Counted from the first letter of the stretch, positions 28,704 to 36,971 are shown. The stretch is DNA of 64,000 nucleotides from Phytohabitans maris (GCF_031085175.1 NZ_JAVHUY010000021.1:94685-158684); one strand, 5' to 3'. Translations and numbers: made by a program. Notes: a model not told the origin generated them from the letters alone.

Positions 28704-30268
28704 CCACCGCGCACGAGTTGCAGGAGGCCCTCGAAGAGGCCCGCGAGCTCCCCGACGGCGACGGCAAGATCGCCGAGCTGGAGCGCATCGCGGCCCACGC
28801 GGACGCCGCCGGCGACGTACGGCTGGGCTACGACGCCCGGATCGACCTCATCGACGCGTACAACAACCACACCGAGCGGTGGCGCATGCTGCCCGCGTTC
28901 GGCTGGTGCCTGGCGGCGTACGACCGCGACCCCTCGATGTTCGAGGAGTGGGACGGCGAGCAGTTGCGCTGGTACCACAAGTGGGCGGTGGCCACGCTGC
29001 GCAGCACGCCGCGCGTGGGCCTGGCCCAGACGCAGGCCGCGCTCGACGACATGGAACGGCGCTTCCGGGCCGGCGGGCACAGCATGCAGACCATCTACAA
29101 CCTCCGCTGCAAGATCGCCGACCACATCGGCGACGAGCCGGGGGCGCGCAAGTGGTTCGACCTGTGGCGCACCGCCGAGCGCGACGAAAACAGCGACTGT
29201 GCCGGCTGCGACCCGTCCCGCCAGGCCGAGCTGCTCGCCGGCTGGGGCGAGTGGGACGACGCCGTCAAGACGGTCGAGCCGGTGCTGAGTGGCGTGCTGG
29301 GCTGCGCCGAGCAGCCGGAGAAGGCGCTGGTCGCGGTCCTCATGCCGTACCTGCGGCTGGGCCGCCACGAGGAGGCGGCGAAGGCGCACGTGCGGGCGTA
29401 CCGCCGGCACCGCCACGAGCGGGACGCGTTCGCGTTCCTCCCCGAGCACCTGCGGTTCTGCGTGCTGACCGGCAACGCCGACCGGGCCGTCGACATCCTC
29501 GCCGAGCACCTGAGCTGGCTCGACCGCCCGTACGACGACGCCTCCGCGATGGAGTTCGCCGCCGCGGGCGCGCTGGTGTGCCGGCTGGCCGCACCGACCG
29601 GCCGGACCATCCATCGGCCGTCGTTCGAGAGCCGCCCCGAGGCCACGCTCACGCTGGAGCAGCTCGGCGCCGACCTGGCCGCGCAGGCCCGGGAGATCGC
29701 CGGGCAGTTCGACGCCCGCAACGGCACCGACCACCAGTCTCGCCGGATGGCCCGGTGGATGTCCGCGGAGCCGATGCTGGACAGCCTGGAGCTGCCGCCG
29801 GACCAGCCCACCCCGTCGTACATGACCGAGCCCGGCCTACCCCCCGAGGGCCGCGAGGAGGTCGTGGCGCCGCTGAACGTGCAGAGCATCACCGCTGCCC
29901 TGGACGACCGCGGCGACCGGTACTACGTCGACGAGGACGGCACGGTCGGCGGCCAGTGGGGCAAGGGCATGCTGACCTTCGACCGGATGGGCGAGCAGGG
30001 CGAGATCCTGCACGTACGCGTGGTGGCCCAGCGCCGCCTCCCGGCCGACCGGCTCATGGAGGCGTACGCGTTCTGCAACGCCTGGAACCACGACAAGCTG
30101 CTGCCCAAGGCGTACGTGCACGACACCGGCCAGGGCGACCTCATCCTGGCCGGCGACATCACCACGGACCTGGAGCACGGCGTGGCCGCGCCCCAGCTCG
30201 GCGTGCTGCTGCACGCCGCGATCGTCACGAGCGCCCAGTTCGCCGACGAGGTGGCCGACCTGCCGTAG
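28700..30268 (+). CDS. TPR-like protein with C-terminal YbjN domain
   Basis: 522 residues. The first 390 are helical repeats resembling tetratricopeptide units (for example IAELERIAAHADAAGD, YNLRCKIADHIGDEPGARKWF, LMPYLRLGRHEEAAKAHVRA), with one CAGC motif near residue 174. The last 130 are a YbjN domain (LHVRVVAQRRLP, AYAFCNAWNHDKLLPKAYVH, DITTDLEHGV) clearly related to the protein at 26310. TPR proteins are classic Hsp90 partners in eukaryotes. It is translationally coupled to Hsp90 (ATGA). The end of the gene is 10 bases before the anomalous G/C tract and appears intact. Confidence 0.85.
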   Translation: MTTAHELQEALEEARELPDGDGKIAELERIAAHADAAGDVRLGYDARIDLIDAYNNHTERWRMLPAFGWCLAAYDRDPSMFEEWDGEQLRWYHKWAVATLRSTPRVGLAQTQAALDDMERRFRAGGHSMQTIYNLRCKIADHIGDEPGARKWFDLWRTAERDENSDCAGCDPSRQAELLAGWGEWDDAVKTVEPVLSGVLGCAEQPEKALVAVLMPYLRLGRHEEAAKAHVRAYRRHRHERDAFAFLPEHLRFCVLTGNADRAVDILAEHLSWLDRPYDDASAMEFAAAGALVCRLAAPTGRTIHRPSFESRPEATLTLEQLGADLAAQAREIAGQFDARNGTDHQSRRMARWMSAEPMLDSLELPPDQPTPSYMTEPGLPPEGREEVVAPLNVQSITAALDDRGDRYYVDEDGTVGGQWGKGMLTFDRMGEQGEILHVRVVAQRRLPADRLMEAYAFCNAWNHDKLLPKAYVHDTGQGDLILAGDITTDLEHGVAAPQLGVLLHAAIVTSAQFADEVADLP

Positions 30269-30278
30269 CCGGTAAAGT

Positions 30279-30408
30279 CGCGGGGGCGCCCCCCCCCGGG
30301 GCGGGGGGGGGGGGGGGCCCCCGGCCCCGGCGGGCCCCCCCCCCCCCCCCGGCGGCCCCCCCCGCGCCCCCCCCCCCCCCCGGCGCGGCCGGGCGCCCCC
30401 GCGGCCGG
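30279..30408. other. 130-bp tract of only G and C, with homopolymer runs up to 16
   Basis: No A or T occurs from 30279 to 30408. It contains a run of 15 G (30303-30317) and a run of 16 C (30335-30350) and several shorter ones. Nothing else in the window resembles this. A collapsed or badly called hard-to-sequence hairpin or assembly-gap junction is the likeliest explanation. It directly abuts a broken DUF2784 frame. Confidence 0.85.
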
Positions 30409-30528
30409 ACGAAGCGGCCCCACGAGACCACGACGGCGTCGCCGCCAGATCGTGCGCGGCCTGCGCCAGGCGAGAAACCCGCCGAAGACCGCATACGCCA
30501 CGAACGCGAAGTGCAGCCCCAGAATCAC
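30409..30528 (-). pseudogene. Truncated DUF2784 membrane protein (N-terminal fragment)
   Basis: From a GTG at 30528 the bottom strand encodes VILGLHFAFVAYAVFGGFLA followed by WRRPRTIW, which matches the first third of DUF2784 proteins. Family members continue for about another 80-90 residues with a conserved CPLT motif. Here similarity stops after TIW and the frame runs into Arg-rich nonsense and then the all-G/C tract. Either the gene is broken or the rest was lost in assembly. It would be divergent from the toxin-antitoxin operon. Confidence 0.5.
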
Positions 30529-30550
30529 GCCCGTGAGGCGTACGATCTGG

Positions 30551-30576
30551 ACGATATACCGAGGATGGTATATCGT
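30551..30576. promoter_or_regulatory. Perfect inverted repeat, probable toxin-antitoxin operator
   Basis: ACGATATACC and GGTATATCGT are exact inverted arms of 10 bases around GAGGAT. The site is A+T rich in a G+C-rich region and ends six bases before the toxin GTG. Type II antitoxins or toxin-antitoxin complexes typically bind such sites. Confidence 0.7.
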
Positions 30577-30582
30577 CGGTAA

Positions 30583-30957
30583 GTGCCGGACCGCTACGTG
30601 ATCGAGTTGGAGCCAGAGGTTCGAGAGTGGTTGGACACGCTCTCGCTGAAGGACTACGCGAAGGTCGAGGCGATGGCGGACATCCTCGCGGATCAGGCCG
30701 AAACCTTGGGGGAGCCCTATTCGCGGCACCTTTCGGGCAAGACTCGCGAGCTGCGGTTCTATCTCGAGCGCAGTGCGGTGCGGATCAGCTATTGGCTCGC
30801 CCCTGGCCGACGAGTGGTGTTGTTGACGGTCTTTCGTAAGACCAGGCAGGCGGAACGAGCCGAGGTCGATCGAGCGGTGGCCGCGCAGCATGGGTGCGCG
30901 GCGGGACATGAGGCACACGCACCGGCCGATCAGGTGTACGGACGCAAGTGGCTGTGA
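30583..30957 (+). CDS. RelE/ParE-superfamily (Gp49-like) toxin
   Basis: 124 residues. The core LRFYLERSAVRISYWLAPGRRVVLLTVF then RKTRQAERAEVDRA matches RelE-type toxins of the Gp49/HigB group, which cleave mRNA at the ribosome. The GTG start follows the operator palindrome by six bases. The toxin gene comes before the antitoxin, as in HigBA systems. The C-terminal 25 residues (GCAAGHEAHAPADQVYGRKWL) extend past the usual end. Confidence 0.85.
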   Translation: MPDRYVIELEPEVREWLDTLSLKDYAKVEAMADILADQAETLGEPYSRHLSGKTRELRFYLERSAVRISYWLAPGRRVVLLTVFRKTRQAERAEVDRAVAAQHGCAAGHEAHAPADQVYGRKWL

Positions 30958-30977
30958 CGTCCGGGAAGGGGTACAGG

Positions 30978-31268
30978 ATGACGACGCGACACACGCGGTG
31001 GGAGCGCACCGGGGCTGATGAGCGCGCCGCCGCCTACGAGGAGGCGCGAACGTCGCTGATGCTCGGCCAGATGGTGCACGACCGGCGCGTTGAGCTGGGT
31101 CTCACGCAAGCCGAGCTGGCGGAGCGCGCGGGCATGACCCAGCCTCAGCTTTCCCGCCTGGAGTCCGGAGGTGCCACGCCCACCGTGCCGCTGCTGGCTC
31201 GCCTCGCGGTGGCGCTGAACGCAGACCTCGACATCGCCTTCCGGCCGCATACCCCTGTTGCGGCCTGA
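30978..31268 (+). CDS. XRE family antitoxin
   Basis: 96 residues with a helix-turn-helix at about 30-85 (LGLTQAELAERAGMTQPQLSRLESG). It probably neutralises the upstream RelE-type toxin and represses the operon at the 30551 palindrome. ATG at 30978 follows GGAAGGGG; the gap from the toxin is 20 bases. Confidence 0.88.
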   Translation: MTTRHTRWERTGADERAAAYEEARTSLMLGQMVHDRRVELGLTQAELAERAGMTQPQLSRLESGGATPTVPLLARLAVALNADLDIAFRPHTPVAA

Positions 31269-31280
31269 CGGATGCTGAAG

Positions 31281-31306
31281 GAGCTTCGGCGCGGGCGCCG
31301 AAGCTC
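31281..31306 (+). terminator. Terminator hairpin after the toxin-antitoxin operon
   Basis: Perfect 11-base stem GAGCTTCGGCG/CGCCGAAGCTC with a four-base loop, 12 bases after the antitoxin stop. No T-run. Confidence 0.6.
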
Positions 31307-31383
31307 GGGCGTCGGTGCTTTCGGCGCGGGGGTGGAGCATAAAGCGGAAGTAGAGCGTCCGGAATCTGTCCTAGCCTGGCCGC

Positions 31384-32079
31384 ATGGAGATTGTGTTGGT
31401 TGCCGGCCTGTGGCTCGACGCCTCGGTGTGGGACGGCGTCGCCGCCGCGCTCGAACCGCTCGGTCACCGTCCCGTGCCGGTCACCTTGCCGGGCCAGGGC
31501 GACGGGGCCGGGTCCGCGACGCTGGAGGACCAGGTGGCCGCGGTGCTCGCCGCCGTCGACGCGGCGTCCGCCAAGCCGATGGTCGTGGGGCACTCCGCCG
31601 CCTGCACGCTGGCCTGGCTCGCCGCCGACGCGCGGCCGGAGCGGGTGGCCAAGGTCGCCCTCGTCGGTGGCTTCCCCTCCGGCGACGGGGCGCCCTACGC
31701 CGACTTCTTCCCGGTGAAGGACGGGGTCATGCCGTTTCCCGGCTGGGGACCGTTCGAGGGGGCGGATGCCGCCGACCTCGACGAGGAGGCCAGGCGCCGG
31801 ATCGCGTCCGCTGCCATCCCGGTCCCGGAGGCGGTGGCCACGGGCGTGGTGCGCCTGACGGACGAGCGGCGGTTCGACGTCCCGGTGGTCGTCGTGTGCC
31901 CGGAGTTCACGCCGGCCCAGGCGCGGGAGTGGATCGACGCGGGTGAGGCGCCCGAGCTCGCCATGGTCAAGCGGCTCGACCTGGTCGATATCGACTCGGG
32001 TCACTGGCCGATGGTCACCAAGCCGGGCGAGCTCGCCCGCCTCCTGGCAGCCGAAGCAGCCAAAACAGCCGAGACCTGA
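31384..32079 (+). CDS. Alpha/beta hydrolase
   Basis: 231 residues of the alpha/beta-hydrolase fold. The nucleophile elbow is GHSAA near residue 79, the oxyanion residues follow VAGLWLD at the N-terminus, and the catalytic histidine is in DIDSGHWPM near 203. Similar to small esterase-like proteins such as salicylate-esterase homologues. No signal peptide. Substrate unknown. It is a single gene between the toxin-antitoxin operon and a regulator. Confidence 0.86.
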   Translation: MEIVLVAGLWLDASVWDGVAAALEPLGHRPVPVTLPGQGDGAGSATLEDQVAAVLAAVDAASAKPMVVGHSAACTLAWLAADARPERVAKVALVGGFPSGDGAPYADFFPVKDGVMPFPGWGPFEGADAADLDEEARRRIASAAIPVPEAVATGVVRLTDERRFDVPVVVVCPEFTPAQAREWIDAGEAPELAMVKRLDLVDIDSGHWPMVTKPGELARLLAAEAAKTAET

Positions 32080-32105
32080 CCGCCGGCCAGCAGGCAGCCG
32101 GGCCG

Positions 32106-32186
32106 ACCGGACGGCAAGGCCGACCAGCGCCGACGGAACGGCAAAGCCGAGCAGCGCCGCCCGGACGGCGAGGCCGACCAGCGGGG
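32106..32186 (+). repeat. Three tandem imperfect 27-bp repeats
   Basis: Units at 32106-32132, 32133-32159 and 32160-32186 share the core GACGGCAAGGCCGACCAGCG with a few changes. They lie in the gap between the hydrolase and the regulator. The 27-base (nine-codon) period might mean a decayed coding repeat. Confidence 0.6.
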
Positions 32187-32275
32187 GCGGCGAGCAGGGC
32201 TGAGCAGCGGCGGGCGCCAGCAGGGACGCTACGAGGCGAGAGACAGGCCCGCGAACTGGCCTCTATTGTCAACCC

Positions 32276-32929
32276 GTGGAGGATTTAGAGGCGCTGGCGC
32301 TGCTGACCGACCCGGTGCGGCGCTCGGCGTACCAGATGGTCGCTGGAGCTGGCGCGGAGCCGGTGGGGCGCGACGAGGTGGCGGCGGCACTCGGGGTCGG
32401 CCGCACTCTCGCCGCCTTCCACCTGGACAAGCTGGTCGACGCCGGCCTGCTGGAGGCGTCGTTCGCGCGGCGGTCCGGGCGGTCCGGGCCGGGGGCCGGG
32501 CGGCCGGCGAAGCTGTACCGGCGGGCGGCGGCCGAGCGGGCGGTGAGCGTGCCGCCGCGGGCGTACCTTTCGGCGGCCGAGCTTCTCGCCGAGGGGGTGG
32601 AGCGGGCCGGCGCGGACGCGGCGGTCTACGGCGTCGCGCGCGAGCACGGGCGGGAGGTCGGTGCCGCCGCCGGCGCGGGCGCCGATCCGGTCGGGGTGCT
32701 CGCCGGCCGAGGCTACGAGCCGGAGACCGACGGCGCCACCGTGCGCCTGCGCAACTGCCCCTTCCACCAGCTCGCCGCGCGGTTTCCGCCGTTGGTCTGC
32801 GGCATGAACCTGGCGCTGGTCGAGGGCGTCCTGGAGGGGGCTGGCGCGGCGGGGTGGGGGGCGCGGCTGGACCCCACGCCGGGGCGCTGCTGCGTGACGC
32901 TTTCTAAAAACAATGAAGATGCCATATAG
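32276..32929 (+). CDS. ArsR/SufR-like winged-helix regulator with conserved cysteines
   Basis: 217 residues. N-terminal winged helix about 5-80 (LLTDPVRRSAYQMVAG, DEVAAALGVGRTLAAFHLDKLVDAGLLEA). The C-terminal domain carries NCPFHQLA, VCGMN and RCCV, so four cysteines in an arrangement resembling SufR-type iron-sulfur regulators. Cofactor binding is inferred. GTG start at 32276. Seven bases separate its stop from the DUF3291 gene, so they are an operon. Confidence 0.78.
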   Translation: MEDLEALALLTDPVRRSAYQMVAGAGAEPVGRDEVAAALGVGRTLAAFHLDKLVDAGLLEASFARRSGRSGPGAGRPAKLYRRAAAERAVSVPPRAYLSAAELLAEGVERAGADAAVYGVAREHGREVGAAAGAGADPVGVLAGRGYEPETDGATVRLRNCPFHQLAARFPPLVCGMNLALVEGVLEGAGAAGWGARLDPTPGRCCVTLSKNNEDAI

Positions 32930-32936
32930 TACCGTC

Positions 32937-33425
32937 ATGAGCGACTTCCACCTGGCCCAGCTCAACGTCGCGTATCCCCGCGCGCCGCTCGACGACCCCG
33001 CGATGGCCGGCTTCGTCGCCGACCTCGCGCTCATCAACGCGCGTGCCGACGAGGCACCCGGCTTCGTGTGGCGGCTGGTCGGCGAGGACTCGGACGACGC
33101 GACGGCGCTCCGCCCGTTCGGGCCGGACCTGATGGTGAACATGTCGGTGTGGGAGTCGGTCGAGGCGCTGCGCGACTTCGCCTACCGCGACGGCGTCCAC
33201 CTGGAGTCGCTGCGCCGGCGGCGGGAGTGGTTTTCGCACGAGGGGCTCGGCTCGCACCTGGTGCTCTGGTGGATCCCGGCCGGCACGCTGCCCACTTTGG
33301 ACGAAGCGCGGGAGCGGCTCGCGCTGCTCGACCGGGACGGCCCGGGGCCGGCGGCGTTCACGCTCCGCGAGCCGTACCCGGCCCTCCGCACGTCTGTGAT
33401 CGAAGCTCCCTTCACGTCGTTCTAG
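32937..33425 (+). CDS. DUF3291 protein, C-terminus supplied by a repeat
   Basis: 162 residues. The DUF3291 body is clear (LAQLNVAYPRAPLDDPAMAG, NMSVWESVEALRDFAYR, REWFSHEGLGSHLVLWWIPAG). DUF3291 proteins are dimeric ferredoxin-like-fold monooxygenase relatives of unknown function. The last ten residues, SVIEAPFTSF, and the TAG stop are encoded by the left arm and loop of palindrome copy 2. The natural end was probably near REPYPAL. It follows a cysteine-rich regulator. Confidence 0.85.
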   Translation: MSDFHLAQLNVAYPRAPLDDPAMAGFVADLALINARADEAPGFVWRLVGEDSDDATALRPFGPDLMVNMSVWESVEALRDFAYRDGVHLESLRRRREWFSHEGLGSHLVLWWIPAGTLPTLDEARERLALLDRDGPGPAAFTLREPYPALRTSVIEAPFTSF

Positions 33426-33453
33426 CGACGTGAAGGGAGCTTCGATCACAGAC
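33392..33453. terminator. Palindromic hairpin (family P), copy 2, perfect 28-bp stem
   Basis: Arms 33392-33419 and 33426-33453 are exactly complementary; loop ttctag holds the TAG stop of DUF3291. It lies between the convergent DUF3291 and GGDEF-EAL genes and ends three bases before the latter's stop. Confidence 0.8.
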
Positions 33454-33456
33454 CAG

Positions 33457-35481
33457 CTAGGAGGCGGGGACCGAGTGGCGGCCGGCCAGCAGGTCGAGGG
33501 CGGCGTCCGGGGTGAGCGGCGCGGAGAGCAGGTTGCCCTGGCCCCAGGCGCAGCCCAGGCCGCGCAGGGCCGAGCGCTGCTCCTCGGTCTCCACCCCTTC
33601 GGCGATCACGCCGAGCCGGAGCGAGTCGGCGATGGCGAGCACCGCCCGCACGATGCCCCGGTCGGTGTCGTTGGCGGCCACCCCACCCACGAACGAGCGG
33701 TCGACCTTGAGCAGGTCGATCGGAAACCACTTGAGGTAGTTGAGGCTGGAGTACGACGTGCCGAAGTCGTCGAGCGCGAAGTGCAGCCCGGCCGAGCGGA
33801 GCACCGCCGCGCTCTCGGTGACGTCGTCGCGCAGGTAGCTGTGCTCGGTCACCTCCAGGCACACGTCGCCGGGGTCCACACCGGAGCGTCGCACGATGTC
33901 GAGCAGCTCGTGGGCGAGGTCCGGCTGCTGCAGCTGTACCGGGGAGAGGTTGACGTTGACCCGCACCCGCCGTCCGCCGCCGGTGCCCCAGCGGGCCAGC
34001 TCGCGGCAGGACCGCTCGAGCACCCAGTGTCCGATGGGGACGATCGCGCCGGTCTCCTCGGCGAGCGGGATGAAGACGTCGGGCGGCACCGGGCCGCGCC
34101 GCGGGTGGGTCCACCGCAGCAGCGCCTCGAACGCCACCACCTGCCCGCTGCCCAGGTCGCAGATCGGCTGGTAGTGGACCGCGAACTGGTCGCCTTCGAG
34201 CGCGCCGAGCAGGTCGGAGCGGAGCCCGAGCCGGTCCAGCGAGCGGCTCGACGCGTCGTCGTCGAAGACCTCGATCAGGCCGAGGCCGCGCTCCTTCGCC
34301 GCGTACATGGCGGCGTCCGCGTCGCGCAGCATCGCCGACGCCGTGGTACCGCGGCGCACGCCGAGCACCCCGCCGACGCTCGCCGAGATGCGCACCGGCT
34401 CGTCGTGCAGCTGGAACGTGTCGTCCAGCGCGCGGGCCACCCGCCGGCCGATCTGCGCGACGTGGGCCAGGTCGCGTACGGCGTCGAGCACAACCACGAA
34501 CTCGTCGCCGCCGAACCGGCCGAGCAGGTCGCCCGGGCGCAGGCTCTGCCGCAGCCGCGCGGCCACCTGCTTGAGCAGGTCGTCGCCGGCCTCGTGGCCG
34601 AGCCGGTCGTTGACCGCCTTGAACCGGTCGAGGTCGCAGAAGAGCACCCCCACGTGGTCGGCGCCGCGCGGGTCGGCCAGCGCCTCGGCGAGCCGCTGCG
34701 CCACCAGCGTGCGGTTGGCCAGGCCGGTCAGCGGGTCGTGGGTGGCCCGCAGCCGCAGCTCGTCTTCGAGCCGCTTGCGGTCGTCGACCACGCGGGAGGA
34801 GAGCACCACCGTGCCGCCGGCCGAGGGGGCGGGGCGCAGCGCGCTCTCCACCCAGGTCCAGCGGCCGGAGCCGGTACGCAGCCGGTACTCCACCTTGTCG
34901 CCGGAGGCGGCGCCCTTGAGCGCGCTCTCCAGCCGGTCGCGGTCGTCCGGGTGCACGAAGTCGGTGACCCGCCGCCCGACCAGCCGGTCCGGCTCGCGGG
35001 CCAGCTCCCGACTGTGCGAGGGGGAGGCGTACGCGAAGCGCCCGTCCGCGCCGACCATCGCCACCAGGTCGCTGATCGAGTCGGTGACCAGGCGCAGCGA
35101 GGCCTCGCTCTGGCCGAGCGCGCGGTACAGGTCGGCGTTGGTGATCGCGGCCGCGACGTAGTTGGCGAAGACCGCGATGATGTCGAGCGCGTCGCCGGTC
35201 GCCGGGCCGGAGAGCGAGCGGGCCGTGTAGAGCAGGGCGCAGGGCTCGCCGTCGCGCATCACCGGGACGCAGACGAGCCGGCGCTCGCCGTCGACCAGCA
35301 CGTACGGCGCGCCGCGGCAGACCTCCTCCCACCCCGGCAGCCAGTCACCCGGCTCCAGCGTGTCGTCGGCGCCGGTCAGCTCGCGCAGCAGCGCCGCCGC
35401 CTCGTGCAGCAGCGGCACCAGGTCGAGGTGACGGGCCAGCCGGTGGCCGGACTGGGCGAGGCGGACCATGAACTCGGTCAC
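33457..35481 (-). CDS. Diguanylate cyclase/phosphodiesterase (GAF-PAS-GGDEF-EAL)
   Basis: 674 residues. Order: GAF-like sensor about 15-120, PAS about 125-238 (SISDLVAMVGADGRFAY), GGDEF about 240-405 and EAL about 425-665. The cyclase motif GGDEF is intact at 324-328 and the inhibitory I-site RPGD is at 315-318. The phosphodiesterase motif EAL (452-454) and DDFGTSYSSLNYL with the second-metal site are intact. So both synthesis and breakdown of cyclic di-GMP are possible. No membrane helix is seen; the protein is cytoplasmic. The signal is unknown. Confidence 0.93.
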   Translation of the reverse strand: MTEFMVRLAQSGHRLARHLDLVPLLHEAAALLRELTGADDTLEPGDWLPGWEEVCRGAPYVLVDGERRLVCVPVMRDGEPCALLYTARSLSGPATGDALDIIAVFANYVAAAITNADLYRALGQSEASLRLVTDSISDLVAMVGADGRFAYASPSHSRELAREPDRLVGRRVTDFVHPDDRDRLESALKGAASGDKVEYRLRTGSGRWTWVESALRPAPSAGGTVVLSSRVVDDRKRLEDELRLRATHDPLTGLANRTLVAQRLAEALADPRGADHVGVLFCDLDRFKAVNDRLGHEAGDDLLKQVAARLRQSLRPGDLLGRFGGDEFVVVLDAVRDLAHVAQIGRRVARALDDTFQLHDEPVRISASVGGVLGVRRGTTASAMLRDADAAMYAAKERGLGLIEVFDDDASSRSLDRLGLRSDLLGALEGDQFAVHYQPICDLGSGQVVAFEALLRWTHPRRGPVPPDVFIPLAEETGAIVPIGHWVLERSCRELARWGTGGGRRVRVNVNLSPVQLQQPDLAHELLDIVRRSGVDPGDVCLEVTEHSYLRDDVTESAAVLRSAGLHFALDDFGTSYSSLNYLKWFPIDLLKVDRSFVGGVAANDTDRGIVRAVLAIADSLRLGVIAEGVETEEQRSALRGLGCAWGQGNLLSAPLTPDAALDLLAGRHSVPAS

Positions 35482-35620
35482 AGCGCGATCGCCACCCTCG
35501 CGGCGTGACCGGCCGCCCGCGGGTCGGCAAGCGCCGCCGCGGGCCCCGCGGACCTCTGGTCACGCTGGGTGAGCACGACGTATCTTCGCACACTTCCGGG
35601 GCTCGCGGGACCCCGGCTGA

Positions 35621-36880
35621 TCAGCCGAGGTAGCGGTCGAGCATCTCGTTGCGGAAGGCGCCGCGCGGGTCGTGGGCGCGGGCGAGAGCGGCGGCGTCGC
35701 GGAGCCTCGGGTAACGCTCCGCGACCACCTCGGGCGCCATCGCGAAGACCTTCCCCCAGTGCGGCCGGGCGCCGAACGGTGCCAGCCGCTCCTCGATCGC
35801 GGCCACCGCCGGGGCGACCGCCGCCGCGTCCTTGATCCACGTGAAGTGGAAGGCGACGCTGTCCCGCCCGTACGCGGGGCTGAGCCACAGCCGGTCCGCC
35901 GCGATCGTGCGGATCTCGCAGATCTGGAGTACCGGGGCGATCCGGTCACGCACCGTGTCCAGCGCCTCCAGCGCGGCGACCGCGTCCGCGCGCGCCACGA
36001 AGTACTCGGTCTGCAGCTCCTCGCCGCTGCTCGGGGTGAACTCCAGCCGGAAGTGCGGCAGCCGCGCGTGCCACGGGCCGGGTACGCCGAGCTGCTCGGT
36101 GCAGTTCTCCGCCGGCATGCCGGGCACGGGGTGGCGGGGCCCGTCCGCCCGTACCGCCCCCAGCCACTCGACCGGTGGCGGAAGGGGCTCGTCGACCCGG
36201 CGCTTCACCCACACGTTGCGCAGCGTCGGGCCGGCCCAGCGGGTGAACGCGCTCACGCTGTAGGCCGCGGCCATCACCTCGGTGAAGTGCCCGCGGAGCG
36301 CGTCGAACGGCAGGTCGTCGTAGACGTACTGCTCGACCTCGAACGCGGGCAGGATGTCGAGCGTGAGCCGGGTGGCCACGCCGAACGCGCCGAGCCCCAC
36401 CACCGCCGCGTCGAAGAGGTCGCCATCGGCCCGGGTGAGCTGGATCAGCTCGCCGCCGGCGGTGACCAGCTCGATCGCGGAGACGGCAGTGGCGAGGCCG
36501 CCGTTGCGCACCCCGGAGCCGTGCGTACCGGTCGCGCAGGCCCCGGCCACCGACAGGTGCGGCAGCGAGCCGAGGTTGTGCAGCGCGTACCCCTTGCCGT
36601 CGAGGTAGGGGGCGAGCTCGCCGTACCGCAGGCCGGCCGAGACGGTGACCGTGCCGGCCGCGCTGTCGATGTCCATCACCGGCGGCAGCCCGGCCACGGT
36701 GACGAGGTCGCCGGGGGAGTCGGCGACCCGGCTGAACGAGTGGCCGGTGCCGAGCGCGTGGATCCGCTCCGCACCGGCGACGAGCGCCTGGAGCTCCGCC
36801 ACGGTCGAGGGGCGGTGCAGGCGTGCCGCGGTGAACGTGACGTTGCCGGCCCAGTTGCTGGTCCGCTCGTGATCTCGCAT
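35621..36880 (-). CDS. FAD-dependent alditol/xylitol oxidase (VAO family)
   Basis: 419 residues. The N-terminal FAD-binding domain has HALGTGHSFS with H47 in the position of the histidine that binds FAD covalently in alditol oxidase. LGSLPHLSVAGACATGTHGSG is the second FAD contact. The C-terminal part (FHFTWIKD, HWGKVFAM, DPRGAFRNEMLDRYL) matches alditol oxidases, which oxidise xylitol or sorbitol with release of hydrogen peroxide. ATG at 36880; another ATG 21 bases upstream sits in a small direct repeat. It is divergent from rimO with 91 bases between. Confidence 0.9.
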   Translation of the reverse strand: MRDHERTSNWAGNVTFTAARLHRPSTVAELQALVAGAERIHALGTGHSFSRVADSPGDLVTVAGLPPVMDIDSAAGTVTVSAGLRYGELAPYLDGKGYALHNLGSLPHLSVAGACATGTHGSGVRNGGLATAVSAIELVTAGGELIQLTRADGDLFDAAVVGLGAFGVATRLTLDILPAFEVEQYVYDDLPFDALRGHFTEVMAAAYSVSAFTRWAGPTLRNVWVKRRVDEPLPPPVEWLGAVRADGPRHPVPGMPAENCTEQLGVPGPWHARLPHFRLEFTPSSGEELQTEYFVARADAVAALEALDTVRDRIAPVLQICEIRTIAADRLWLSPAYGRDSVAFHFTWIKDAAAVAPAVAAIEERLAPFGARPHWGKVFAMAPEVVAERYPRLRDAAALARAHDPRGAFRNEMLDRYLG

Positions 36881-36971
36881 GGCACCGCCCTGATCTCGCA
36901 TGGGCGGTATCGTCTCGCACTTCGGGTACGGACGCCTCGGGCGCTTCCGCAGCCGGGACCGGTACCCTCGG

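Noticed and set aside
30225..30494. Bottom-strand frame running through the all-G/C tract
   Set aside because: It only encodes Gly/Pro/Arg runs produced by homopolymers.
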